Position numbers and translations under genes: made by a program
Source: Dichomitus squalens LYAD-421 SS1
Taxonomy: Eukaryota; Basidiomycota; Agaricomycetes; Polyporales; Polyporaceae
DNA length: 64,000 bases
Assembly (NCBI RefSeq): GCF_000275845.1
Contig: NW_006766900.1
Span: forward strand, 331,639 to 395,638
Direction: 5' to 3'
In this document: positions 47,173 through 57,126 of the stretch, one piece after another
Layout of the letters: every line of letters begins with the position of its first letter
How positions within the stretch are numbered: the stretch's first letter is position 1
Notes under the pieces: model-generated
Database searches by the model: none
Seen by the model: the letters and a program-made list of their open reading frames with translations, nothing else
What the model was told of the DNA's origin: nothing

Positions 47173-48531
47173 GGTGATGTGGGGTTACTAGACGGAAGAC
47201 GAGAGGGTCAGCATACAGCATACGACGAACTAATGCATTTTTCAAAGTGATGATTTCCGTGCATTGCATATAGGGGATACAATGGGACCTGCCACCACCG
47301 CCCAACCTGCTACATGCCTGAATAGGGAAGGAGATGCCCTTGCTCTCTGGCGCATAGCACGCGTCATGATGTGCGCCTGAAGGCTGATGAGACAGGTGGC
47401 AGGTCTGAACGTGTTTTCCTGTAGTCCTGTAGTCGTTCCAGGGAGTAATTTACATGTGGAATGTAAGCAAAAGAGCAGCATTGATGCGCTCAATCCGACA
47501 CTACCGCGCCCAGTAGTCATTGTCTCACCTGCAAAGCGAAACGTCGTCAGCACAAGTCGCTCGGTATCTCGAACAGTGATGCAAATGAAATCTCAGAACG
47601 AGCTGAAGCCCGCACGCCTATGATCTCCTCTCCCCGCCACTCCATTCGCGTACATACCACACTCAGAATACACCCCAACGTCCGCATACAGCAGCACCCG
47701 CTCCTGCCACTTGTACGCGCGGAACCACGCGCCAGAAACGGGCATGGTGCTCGAGCCCGGACGCTTAAAGCCGCGCGGTAACTGTTGTGTTCACTATAGT
47801 CAAAGAAATCCACGTCTGAGACCACCTCAGGCAGAGCGACACTCGTCTGCTAAAGTTTGGCTGTGAACGTCTGGCGCCGCAACACCGAGGTGCTGGGCGC
47901 CGCTGTCGGCTCGGCCTTTGTTCGCGCACCAGTCGGGCTAGCGGCGCGCAAACCTATCGTTGAGCCACCTGAAAACCACATAGATGTAGCGAGGAAGATG
48001 AAGATGATGTAGGTCCGGCCTTAAGGCGTGCCACGAGGAGCTCATGAGATGGCACGTCGGGTATCGGACGCTGAGGGGGCTCGGTGCGCCGCCGCTCTCT
48101 TCCCTAAGGACGAGAGAACGGAAAGGAAACGTATTCTTTGTGTGGATCTGAACGCGCGGGTGGCGGGGTCGACCCTTTTACTTGGACATCCTCGAGTAGT
48201 GGAGGGTGTGGAAGGTGCGGAATGCTCACCTTTTCGTGCGATCTTGCACGCCGCGGTAGTCAACGTGTCCTAAAGAGTCATTGCGCCCCGGCAGCTAATT
48301 GTAAATGTGTGAGGGAGTTACGGTGTTGGGAGCTAGAAGGTGGTATGAAGCAAAGTGGATGAACCCCAATCGAACGTCGCCTCCACGAGTGACGCCGGAC
48401 CTATCCGGGCCCGTATACTGCACTTTGAGCTTCATGAACATGAACCACCACTTGCTTGCTTTCATGATTGTTGTCTTCATCGAACGCAATGAAAGGGGAG
48501 GCGTTGGACTATGACTTCACTACAATACGCC
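47173..48531. other. 1.36-kb interval with candidate exons
   Basis: Lies between the J-protein start and the tRNA gene. It contains coding-like minus-strand segments at 47662-48025 described separately. The remainder shows no supported feature. Confidence 0.4.
47662..48025 (-). pseudogene. Possible gene fragment: membrane segment plus WFRAYKWQERVLLYADVGVYSE block
   Basis: On the minus strand, a segment reading RTYIIFIFLATSMWFSGGSTIGLR (one membrane helix) is followed downstream by SVALPE and then, after a possible 44-nt intron (GTGGTC..ACAACAG), by LPRGFKRPGSSTMPVSGAWF and RAYKWQERVLLYADVGVYSE. The last block looks strongly protein-like. I cannot find a convincing start or end, and some donors are weak, so it is either a small secretory-pathway gene I could not finish or a remnant. 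The family is not recognised. Confidence 0.3.
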
Positions 48532-48538
48532 AAAAAAA
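48532..48538 (-). terminator. RNA polymerase III terminator of tRNA-Gln
   Basis: Seven A on the plus strand, i.e. a T7 run on the transcribed minus strand, 26 nt past the 3' end of the tRNA. Runs of four or more T end pol III transcription. Confidence 0.7.
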
Positions 48539-48564
48539 CTACTGGAATAATGGAGACTATCATA

Positions 48565-48644
48565 GGTGCTACCAGGGTTCGAACCTGGGTTTCGGGAAAG
48601 TAGAAAGTCAAAATCCCGAGTGATAACCACTACACTATAGCACC
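48565..48644 (-). tRNA. tRNA-Gln (anticodon TTG) with a 9-nt intron
   Basis: Read on the minus strand, the 7-bp acceptor stem pairs GGTGCTA with TAGCACC. The D arm contains TAGTGTAGTGGTTATCAC (A box), and the T arm is CCAGG-TTCGAAC-CCTGG with the B box GGTTCGAACCC. The anticodon stem pairs CGGGA with TCCCG. Its loop is 16 nt, and a normal 7-nt loop (TTTTGA plus T) remains if CTTTCTACT is removed after position 37, the canonical intron site. The anticodon is then TTG, read as Gln; the A-box/D-arm sequence matches fungal tRNA-Gln. A short extra-loop and intron call are inferred from folding by eye. Confidence 0.85.
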
Positions 48645-48746
48645 ATGACAGTTATTCCGTTAGTTTTGGCTATATTCAGGACAGCCATTAGAAGGCCAAT
48701 CGTACCACCGCGACCACCTCGCCGTCCCAGCGTAAGATCCGCCGTT

Positions 48747-49266
48747 ATGTCTTTAAAATTCAAGCTCGTCTTCTTCGTCCCTCGCGCATCCACCCAAACC
48801 GTCCTACAGCATCTATTCTCTCGTTTCCCGAACGAAGTCGGGCGCATCGGCGCATACGGCGGTTGCGCCTTCGTTTCCCCAGGTACAGGTATGCGCATCC
48901 ATGATTGATGTCAAGTACGCATACATGAACGCTGAACTCCATTTCAGGCCAGTTCGTGCCGCTCGAAGGCGCGAACCCTGTCATTGGCGAAGTCGGGAAG
49001 CCGGAGCGTGTGGAGGAGGACCGCGTCGAGGTCCTCGTTCTCGGATCGCGACCCGGAGCGCAGGAGACCGAGCCCTCGGGTACAGAGACAGGCGCGAGTG
49101 GGGTGGACGTGCGCGCGGTGCTGCAGGAGCTCAAAAAGGTGCGTGTGCGTTCAGCTATGCGCCCAGTGGACGCGAGCCCGAGCGGGAAATGTTGTGACGG
49201 CGGCGCATGTAGGTTCATCCGTATGAAGAGGTCGCGTACGATGTGTACCGACTCGAAGACTTCTAG
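48747..49266 (+). CDS. Nif3/YqfO-domain-like small protein, 128 aa
   Basis: Three exons: 48747-48888, 48948-49138 and 49213-49266. The protein looks like the standalone Nif3 insert (CutA1/PII-like) domain: KFKLVFFVPRASTQTVLQHLF as first strand and helix, then VGRIGAYGGCAFVSPGTGQF, PVIGEVGKPERVEEDRVEVLV, and the family end VHPYEEVAYDVYRLEDF. The HPYEEVAYD motif is the strongest evidence. In full-length Nif3 proteins this domain sits inside a metal-binding hydrolase fold; here it is alone, as in many fungal members. Function of the lone domain is unknown; the PII-like fold suggests binding of a small ligand. The middle part (SRPGAQETEPSGTETGASG) is a longer, Gly/Ser-rich loop. Confidence 0.85.
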
Positions 49267-50460
49267 TAATGACACACGTTTGCGAGTCATGGTCGATTCT
49301 CAAATGCTCACAATGCTCGCCACGCGTGCGACGGTAGCGATCTGAGCTAAGTCTGTCTTTCTCGTCCATTCAGCCGTCTCTACCTTCAGGGTCCGGCTTC
49401 ACGTGCGACGAGAGCGGGGGAGACGTCATGCCCGTTGACTTTCCGGAGTCCCATGCATCGGAGGGTGACCACATACAGGCGACAACTCGTATGTTTCAAG
49501 GACAATACCAGCGTCCCATGTACCGGAGTGCTGATGCGTCCGCGCTTGAGCAAGGCATGATCTCTGCGGCCCGGTACTTAATAGGTACGTATCATCTCCA
49601 GATGGCTCTGCTGGTGCCGTCTTCAGCTGAAGCTGTCAGCGATGCTCCCTGCATGTACGTATGCCGAACCAAACTTCAGGACGGCTGTCCATCATGCATA
49701 CTTTGACGTCGGCTCGCAAGGCATGCATAGATAGACGTCTTCGTCGTCGTCTCTGCACTGCTAGTGCTGCGCACTATCGTCAACATACCAGGCCAAGTAC
49801 CCTGCACGGCGCGTCACCCCTCCGGCCTGCGCATTGACGCAGTCGGCATCCCGCGCCTCGTCTCTTTTGTATTGAGAAACTAGCCTCTGCGAGGAATGCA
49901 TGACCCCTGTGGTCGTCTCTGGCATGCCTTGTGGCCGTCGTGCCTCGCCGAGCATCCAGCATCAGCGAATCAGCTTCGACGGTGATCCGGGAATCACAAG
50001 CCTCGCTCCCAACCTTGCCATTTATGGGTGCCTAGCTGGCGCTAGCGTTCTTCACTGCACCAACGCCCACGCAGCTGTCATCTTCCCGCCATCTCGTACT
50101 GTGTATACAGTACTCCTGCCATCGTCTCTCTGTTTCACCTCACCTACTCCTCTGTCTCGAAAACCACAACATCGCCCATCGAGCTCGTCGGTGGACGCTT
50201 GCATCGCCTCCGTGACTAGGTCTTCGCGAGTCGCCGGAACGTGTCCGATCCCAAATCTCCGTCACTGCCGTCCCTCCGATTGACAAGCCTCGCCTCCGAT
50301 CTCTCCGGGATCCGAACACAACACCACCGCGATTCATATAAGATCGACCGCCGTCGCAGGTTCTGCCCCCTCCTCATCAACCGCGCTCCCGTCCGCTCCT
50401 CAAGTCCTCTCCACTCCAACTACTCTCTTTCCCGCTTCCACCACATACCACCCGAACACA
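49267..50460. other. 1.2-kb intergenic region
   Basis: No supported gene. The last 350 bp before 50461 are C/T-rich, as expected for the promoter and leader of the downstream small gene. Confidence 0.45.
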
Positions 50461-51012
50461 ATGCGCGCCTACGCATCACTGTACGAAGAGCCCACCTTCG
50501 AGGACCCGACGGCGAAGGAGCAGTCGGTCGTGTACGCTGCGCTCGGTGCCGCAGCAGTCGCCGTGGCGTCCACCGTCGCTGCCTTCCAGATGGCTGGACC
50601 CCCTACTTGGCTGACTGCAGCGTACGTCCGTACCTTGACCGTCTTCCATCTGTCGTTCGACCTTCCTGACCCCTCTTTCTCCCCTCTGGTTCCGTTCCTT
50701 CGCCCTCCCTGGTGTTTTTGCAATGGTGTATCCGCGGAGCAGGCTTGCAAGCAGCCACTGATCGGTGCAATATGTCGCTGGCTCGGCGCTCCTGCGGACT
50801 GAAGTGCTTGAACTCTAGCGGAACGTTGTAAATCCTCGGTGCTGCCAGCTGTCGTACTAAGACGGGATAGGCATACCGATCCACAAGGTTCGTCCCGATT
50901 CCCGTTCTGGCTAACGTCCCCTCCCCTCAACCCCCGCGGAACTTGTGTCTGTGATTGTGCGTCGTGACACTGACGGTTTATCTATAGCACCAATACCGCC
51001 CCCTTCTTCTGA
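50461..51012 (+). CDS. Small single-pass membrane protein, 61 aa
   Basis: Two exons: 50461-50621 and 50988-51012. The ATG lies after a long C-rich leader (AACACAATGCGC). Residues 1-20 are acidic (YEEPTFEDPTAKEQ), and a hydrophobic Ala/Val helix covers about 22-45 (VVYAALGAAAVAVASTVAAFQMA). With the second exon the end reads WLTAATNTAPFF. The first exon would otherwise run on into low-quality sequence. A C-rich promoter and clear GTACGT donor support a real gene, but the 366-nt intron and tiny last exon make the 3' end uncertain. No family is recognised; it resembles small mitochondrial or ER tail-anchored proteins. Confidence 0.45.
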
Positions 51013-52707
51013 ATTTCCGATATCGACTCGTCAAATGCCCTTGTCTGTCGTGTTCGACAATCCCCTTCCGACTTCCACTCCCACTCACCCTCATTGGTTC
51101 ATCATTCGTTCTCCTCGGTTCCGGTCTTTGCCTCGCATACTGGGCCGTCTATTTATCGCCTCATGCTCACTGTCACCGTCATTCCTCCCCATCCATCCCA
51201 TCTGTACATCTCGGCACTGCATCTCTGTCTGTATCATCACTACTCACCGGATCTTCCTCACCCGTCATTCTGTCAACCTATCCCGTATGTACTCGCACGC
51301 TCGCTGCCCCGTCTGGTTTCGTTTATTTGTGCCACATATACTCTGTCGCCATTATAACCGAGGGTCGTCTCGTTGTAGGATAGCCCCAGAGACTGTACGT
51401 ATACCGCTTGGATTTGCGAACTGAGCTCAGTTCACGCTTGGTACGGACGAGCACCGCGCGATCGACATTCGCCCAGATGTGAGATGCACTCGCGACTGGT
51501 TCAAACAGCGGTATCAAACCAAACCGAGTACGCACCACGAAGATCAGAATCGCGGTGGCGTGTAGTAGTTGATGAATCAAGCGCCGCTCGTGTACTACAT
51601 ATGTAGATCAAATGTGGATGTCTAGGTCGTGGCAAGCTGATGGATCCTCTTGCGGTACGTATCAAAGCGTTATCGGAATGCCGATTGGAACCCCCACGAT
51701 GCTGTCGCGAGATATTGAGACCTGTCGGTGGAGGGTCAACCGCGCCTAATTGCGCAGAAGGGCCGAAGTCTCAGCCGCTCAACACTTCATGAACCTCTTC
51801 TTACGTGGCTACCACCACTAGCAGCCAATAGGCCCTGCCGTGTGGGGTATCAGTGCGATAACATGGGCTACAAACTCTGATTTTGCCGCCATGATCGAGT
51901 CCCGCTCTGTCGTAAGACCGTCTAGTCGTGACACCCTTCGATAGATCTAGATACCTTCACCGTATTTCCGAGCTCTTCTGCCCAGGTAGGTGCGCTTACC
52001 TGGACGATGCCTGGTTTTATCGTACGCTGACCTACGTTGCACTCGGTACCCATGTAGGAATGGGAATGTTAAGGCGGACCTGTGGATGCGGATAGTGCTG
52101 TTACGATGGTAGACTCCCTCTCCGGAACCTCGACGCGCTGCGGTAAGTGAAGGTCGACATCCTGATGAAAGCGCTGGATCACAGGCTTACGGCCTCGATG
52201 AGGAGGGAAAATGGTCAGCAGGACAGCGGTGGGTTCTAAAGAGCCTGTTCCAGGCACTGGGGCGAGCGCATCATTGGAAGCTCTGCCGGGAAGTTGCGAC
52301 TCGCAATCCGCAGGACGGTGCGGTTCTCCAGCTCTGTGATGAGCTTAGGTGACGTTCGCCCACACCTGACTCCGCGTGCAGTTGCTTTCTTGGACTTCCG
52401 ATGACGCAGCGAACAAATGCCGAGACCACTCCCTGGACTGCCTTTAGGAGTACCCAGTGTTACCTCATTTTGTGGGCTGCGCGTGTGCGCTCTTCTGATC
52501 TACAGGCTACTTCCGATGTTGTGCACGCTGATACTCCTTGCCCTCTAGACGTCGCAGTGCAATAATTTGATTCAAGTACATTCAAAAAGTTTCGTACCCT
52601 TGCAAGGACGTTCTGCAACTTCCGAGGTACTGTAAGCTGCCGAAGATGAGCCATAGGGACGATGCCTGGATGAAGGATCTCCAATGGGTTGCCAGAGGGT
52701 CGGCATG
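51013..52707. other. 1.7-kb intergenic region upstream of the GH44 gene
   Basis: C/T-rich sequence up to about 51350 probably contains the 3' UTR of the small membrane protein. The rest shows only short frames without motifs. The promoter of the glycoside hydrolase should lie in the last few hundred bases. Confidence 0.45.
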
Positions 52708-52715
52708 CATAAAAA
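52708..52715 (+). promoter_or_regulatory. TATA-like box of the GH44 gene
   Basis: CATAAAAA lies 43 bp before the ATG at 52758, a spacing that fits a short leader of a highly expressed secreted enzyme gene. Confidence 0.4.
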
Positions 52716-52757
52716 CACCGCGGCAGAAGAGACGATCCACAGCTCCTCCGAGGTGCA

Positions 52758-55376
52758 ATGCTTTCCTGGGTCCTGACCCTCGCAGTCTTCGCCGCGCTCG
52801 GGCGCGCGGACGTCTCCATCTTCACTGACGGTGCCGGGGGGCTTTCGGCGGGCTGGGAAGACTGGTCGTGGGGCTCGACGCTCGACTACGCATCCACGGC
52901 GATTGCGGGGCGCAGCGCGCTGTCCGTGAACTCCACCGCGTATTCCGCGTTCTCCGCCTACTCCGAGACGGTCTTTGGAACCAGCTACGCGGGGCTGCGG
53001 TTCGACGTCGCGGGGTCCGCGCCCGACGTCAGCATCTCATTGTCGTCGACTGCGGACAGCGACAGCAGCGAGTCGATCGCGCTGTCGGCGTTGAGCAAGG
53101 ACGTTAACCCGACTAGCTTTACTACGGTCACCATAAACTTTCAAGACCTTCCGGACGGGACCGTGTTGACCAACGATACCTGGAACCGGATTACGTTTCA
53201 GGGTGGTGCGAACGGCGCCGTGGCACGTCTCTATCCCTCTCTTGATCGTCTGTGACCCTTTTCTGACAGCTTTGGAAACAGTACTGGCTCGACAACATCG
53301 TGCTGCTGTCGGAGATCGTCGTCACCCCGACGTTCTTCAGCGCGGAGCCCCTGCTCGGAAACATCGTCGCAGTTACCTCACAAGGAGCCGTCGACTTCTC
53401 GACTGTCTCAGTCAATCTCAACGGCGAGGTTATAGTTCTGCGCAGTCTACGATGATAGTCCTGCCTAACTTCTTTGTCTCCTCAGACTGTCCCAACCACT
53501 CTCCTGACAACTTACACTCCCCCGGACACGCCCAGCAAGTCAATCACCTACTTCCAGCTGAGCAAGTCCTTCGAGACCGGCACAGTCCTTATCACAGCCG
53601 GCAACACGACGTACAACTACACTCTGCCCAAGCTTGAATACGCCGCACTTACTCTCGGTAACACCAAGCCCATCTCAAGCGACATCTACGGCGTCAACTT
53701 TCCCGCGGACGCCAACTACATCGACACGCTCGGCATCACGCTCTCGCGCTGGGGCGGCAACGCGGTCACTGCGTACAACTATGAGGGCGATTTTACGAAT
53801 GCTGGCAATGACTGGTACTTCGAGAACCGGATCAGTAGCCCCACGTTCGAGCCGTGGCATGATATGGTCAAGGGCGCGGGCAGCAAGTCCATTGTCACCG
53901 TCCCCGCGTGAGTTTGCAATGTACTTCGCTGAAAGAGCGGCTCTGACCGGAAAGCATGCAGTCTAGATTGGGTTGCCAAGGACGACACCTCTTACTCGTA
54001 CCCGAAAAGCCTGTACCCAGGTATGAGTTTTACTTTATGCGTTCTAGACCTCAGGACATGTCTGATGTCTTGTAGATCAGGCCAGTTTCGATCCATACAA
54101 CCCTGATGCAGGAGATGGTGCATGGCCGAATGGCACCCAATTTGGCACAGCACCGCCGCAGACGAACGTTTACAAGGAGTGGAATGTCACAAACCAAATT
54201 GCATGGTATGACTTTCGTATACAGGGCGATTGAATGAAATAGTGCTGAATTGCGGTGTAGGTTGAACTTCATGTCAATCAAGCCCGACATCATCACCGTG
54301 GACAACGAGATTGAGATTGCTTCATCCACTCATGAGGACATGCACCCGGCGTGAGTGGATAGCTCCTTGCCTGGTACTGCCGTGATTGACCTTTATCATA
54401 AAGTCCCATGGACTACGATGAAGAACTCTCCCGCGTGCTATCTACCGCCAACGCTGCCAAAAACACTCTCCCAGACGTCCTCGTCGCGGCACCTTCCACT
54501 TGTGCATGGTGGTACTACTGGACGAGTGTCGTCGGCTACACTGACAACGCGGCGCACGACAACATCGACTTCCTCCCTTGGTTCCTGACCCAAATGAAGG
54601 ACGCCGAGAGCACGTACGGAAACCGCTTACTTGACTACCTCGGTACGTCTGCTTTGCCCCCAGGTCCCAAAGCGTTGAGATGAGTACGACTTTATGCAGA
54701 CATCCACTACTACTTTGGGGCCGACACCAGCGGCACCGACGCGGCCACCCAGGCCCTCAAGCTACGCATGACGCGCTCCTTGTGGGACCCCTCCTACATC
54801 GACGAGTCGTACATCGGCACGAGCGTCCCCCCGCAGTGGCACCAGCCCAACCCTAACGCGGTCTGGCTCATCCCCCGTATGCAGGCGCTGATCGAACAGA
54901 ACTATCCGGGCACCAAGCTGTCCGTTTCCGAGTGGTCCGCCCCTGACAACGACGTCACCGGAGGATTGGTCACTGCAGATGCGCTGGGCATCTTTGGTGC
55001 CTTCGGCCTTGACGCCGCGACGTATTGGGGCCAGCCTGCGATCACCGACGGACCCGCGCTGGCGTACTGGCTCTACCGCGGGGCGGGCGTGCCGTTCGGG
55101 AGCTCGTCCGTCCAGGTGACGCTCTCGCAGAACAACACGGACACGCTTGGGGTGTACGCGAGCTCTACAGACAGCAAGAACGTCGCGCTCGTCATTATCA
55201 ACAAGGACACTCAGCCGCTGGCCCTTGATGTCGCCAATCTGCCAACGGGCGAATATACGTTGAAGCACTTCGGTGGGAATGCGGGGCTGGCGAAGTGGGT
55301 CACAACCGTCGACTTGTCGACGACGGATTACTTGGTCGTGCCCGCGTGGACCGCTGTGTTCTTGGGGCAGTCGTGA
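52758..55376 (+). CDS. Secreted glycoside hydrolase family 44 (endoglucanase/xyloglucanase-type), 741 aa
   Basis: Eight exons: 52758-53219, 53282-53428, 53486-53907, 53962-54020, 54076-54205, 54261-54350, 54404-54642 and 54700-55376. A signal peptide (MLSWVLTLAVFAALGRA) is followed by an N-terminal beta-sandwich-like region of about 200 residues, then the GH44 TIM barrel. Motifs: NTKPISSDIYGVNFP, LSRWGGNAVTAYNYEGDFTNAGNDWYFEN, PDIITVDNEIE with the predicted acid/base Glu423, DIHYYF, and KLSVSEWSAP with the predicted nucleophile Glu594, then ALGIFGAFGLDAATYW. A C-terminal beta domain (GVYASSTDSKNVALVIINKD) closes the protein. GH44 enzymes cut beta-1,4-glucans such as cellulose derivatives and xyloglucan with retention. 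No carbohydrate-binding module is seen. The exon 2 acceptor could be 12 nt earlier without frame change. It fits a plant-cell-wall-degrading fungus. Confidence 0.88.
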
Positions 55377-57126
55377 TAACCGGGTGTTCATAGCATCGAG
55401 GCTATGTAGAAACAGGTTCTTGAGCTTTCTGCTGTCTCATGGTCAGAATGGATTTGCTGCTTTCCGGATCTCATGTCTCCGCGTGTCATTCTTGACGACG
55501 TCGCTCGAGCATCAAACCCTCTAGCGTGAGGAAGAGCTCCCCGAAATGCGGTCCATTTGTCGACCACTGTGGCTCAAGAATTTATTGACGGCAAATGCGG
55601 TTGGATCTGCATGTAATGAGGCCCCGATATGGGCAGGATGGCCAATATCTGAAGGAATCAATTGTGAATGATAGACTTCGATTGTGACTTGAACCACCTT
55701 TCGCGAACATAGTAAAAACCGTTTCAGGTATAAAGCAACCCACGGGTCCTCTAGTTCTCGCCTGAAGCATGTAGGCGGGCATGGTCTTCAGGAACAGCGG
55801 TATACCGCCAATCCTACGTCCGAGACATCATGATGTTCAATGAAGACCTCGTCCGCTTTCCACGTCATCCTGATTCCGGCACACTCATCATCCACAATAA
55901 ATCCTTCGACTCCACCCGCGGCCTCGTCGTGGCTGCTCACGGGGATGAAGGGTACACTCCCAAGGCCTGCGCTGTGCGCAGATAGGGCGATGCAGCCGAA
56001 GCCGGGGAGGCCTAGAAATACGTAGTCTCGCGGGGACACTCCGAGATTGAGATAAGTGCCGCATTCTCCCCGGACGGCAAACATGTCCTGTCGGCCTCGC
56101 GGGACGCGACAGTCATAATATGGAATGCGGGAAGCAGTGAGTGTACGCTTTGACTGTAGCTGAAGGTCAAAGCATACGGCCGTGCCGTTTCCTCACCGAA
56201 CAGGTTCAAGTCGCAACAGCGTCCTGGGGTACAGCCTGAGTCTTTAACCGGTCCTTCGGACGCTCTTTTCGCGTTTTCGAAATTGCCGTCCTGTACGAGG
56301 AGAGATGGAAAATCGGACTAATATATATGTTTTCGGTATGTCTATAGTACAACTTGAAAGTGTTTTTTCACCTATCGTCTTGATACAATAGGGGATCGGA
56401 AGGTTTTATGTCGGGAACTGTTATCAGTGGGCCCTCAGTCCTTCAGACAGTCACAGTCACGTATAGATATATCCAAACGGGACGATTATAATCTAATCAG
56501 GCCTAGATATGGTAATCAACATCCATCATCCTCCTGCTCCTTTCCGTCGCTTTTAGAAGGTGTGACCGAGCGCTTCATTCGCCAAACGTCTCCTTCAGTC
56601 GCTCGTAAGATCGCGACATTGGTGAGCACATTCTAAGCACGATAAGTATATAAATCACAGCGGTGTCAAAGTAAGACACCCATTGACATACCATGTCAAT
56701 CTGTAGAGACCGCAACAACGACGTCGCTCACAAAAGCCAAAACAACCCCAAAATGGCAGATTTTAGGTGGAGATGTTAATTTATATTCTTGTATAGACCA
56801 CGCGAGCACACGAAAATCGACAAATAGTGTACTATATGCCATAGGATGACATTGAGATACACAGAATTGAAGAGGGAGCCGAAGGGGACGCAGGAATGAG
56901 GGAGCGTCCGAGGGACCCATGGTGTCCGAAGGACCGGTTAAAGACTGTATGTGCGACTGCGAAGATTTCGCAACGGTCTATGCTTGGTGACCTTTGCAGA
57001 GCAGACGAGTTCTGTCCCGCACCTCGCATTTTGCACTGACGGAGGTCGCCATCGAGAACGAGGCAGTGAGGTCATTACACAGTTAGATCCAATCTTCGTG
57101 CAAGTTGCATAGTGCGACGATCGAGC
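55377..57126. other. 1.75-kb interval with a WD40-repeat remnant
   Basis: Lies between the 3' ends of the GH44 gene and the methyltransferase gene. Apart from the WD40 remnant, no feature is supported. A/T-rich stretches (ATATATATG) occur near 56320. Confidence 0.45.
56029..56139 (+). pseudogene. WD40-repeat remnant
   Basis: One plus-strand frame reads RGHSEIEISAAFSPDGKH then VLSASRDATVIIWNAGS, a near-complete WD40 repeat (GH...FSPDG...SASRD.TV.IW). It is followed shortly by a stop and preceded by stops, and no second repeat is visible in any frame nearby. It is probably a fragment of a WD40 or NACHT-WD40 gene, a family that is often duplicated and broken in these fungi. Confidence 0.6.

Noticed and set aside
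54762..55391. 209-codon minus-strand frame opposite the GH44 catalytic domain
   Set aside because: Arg/Val-rich shadow of a GC-rich coding exon on the other strand.
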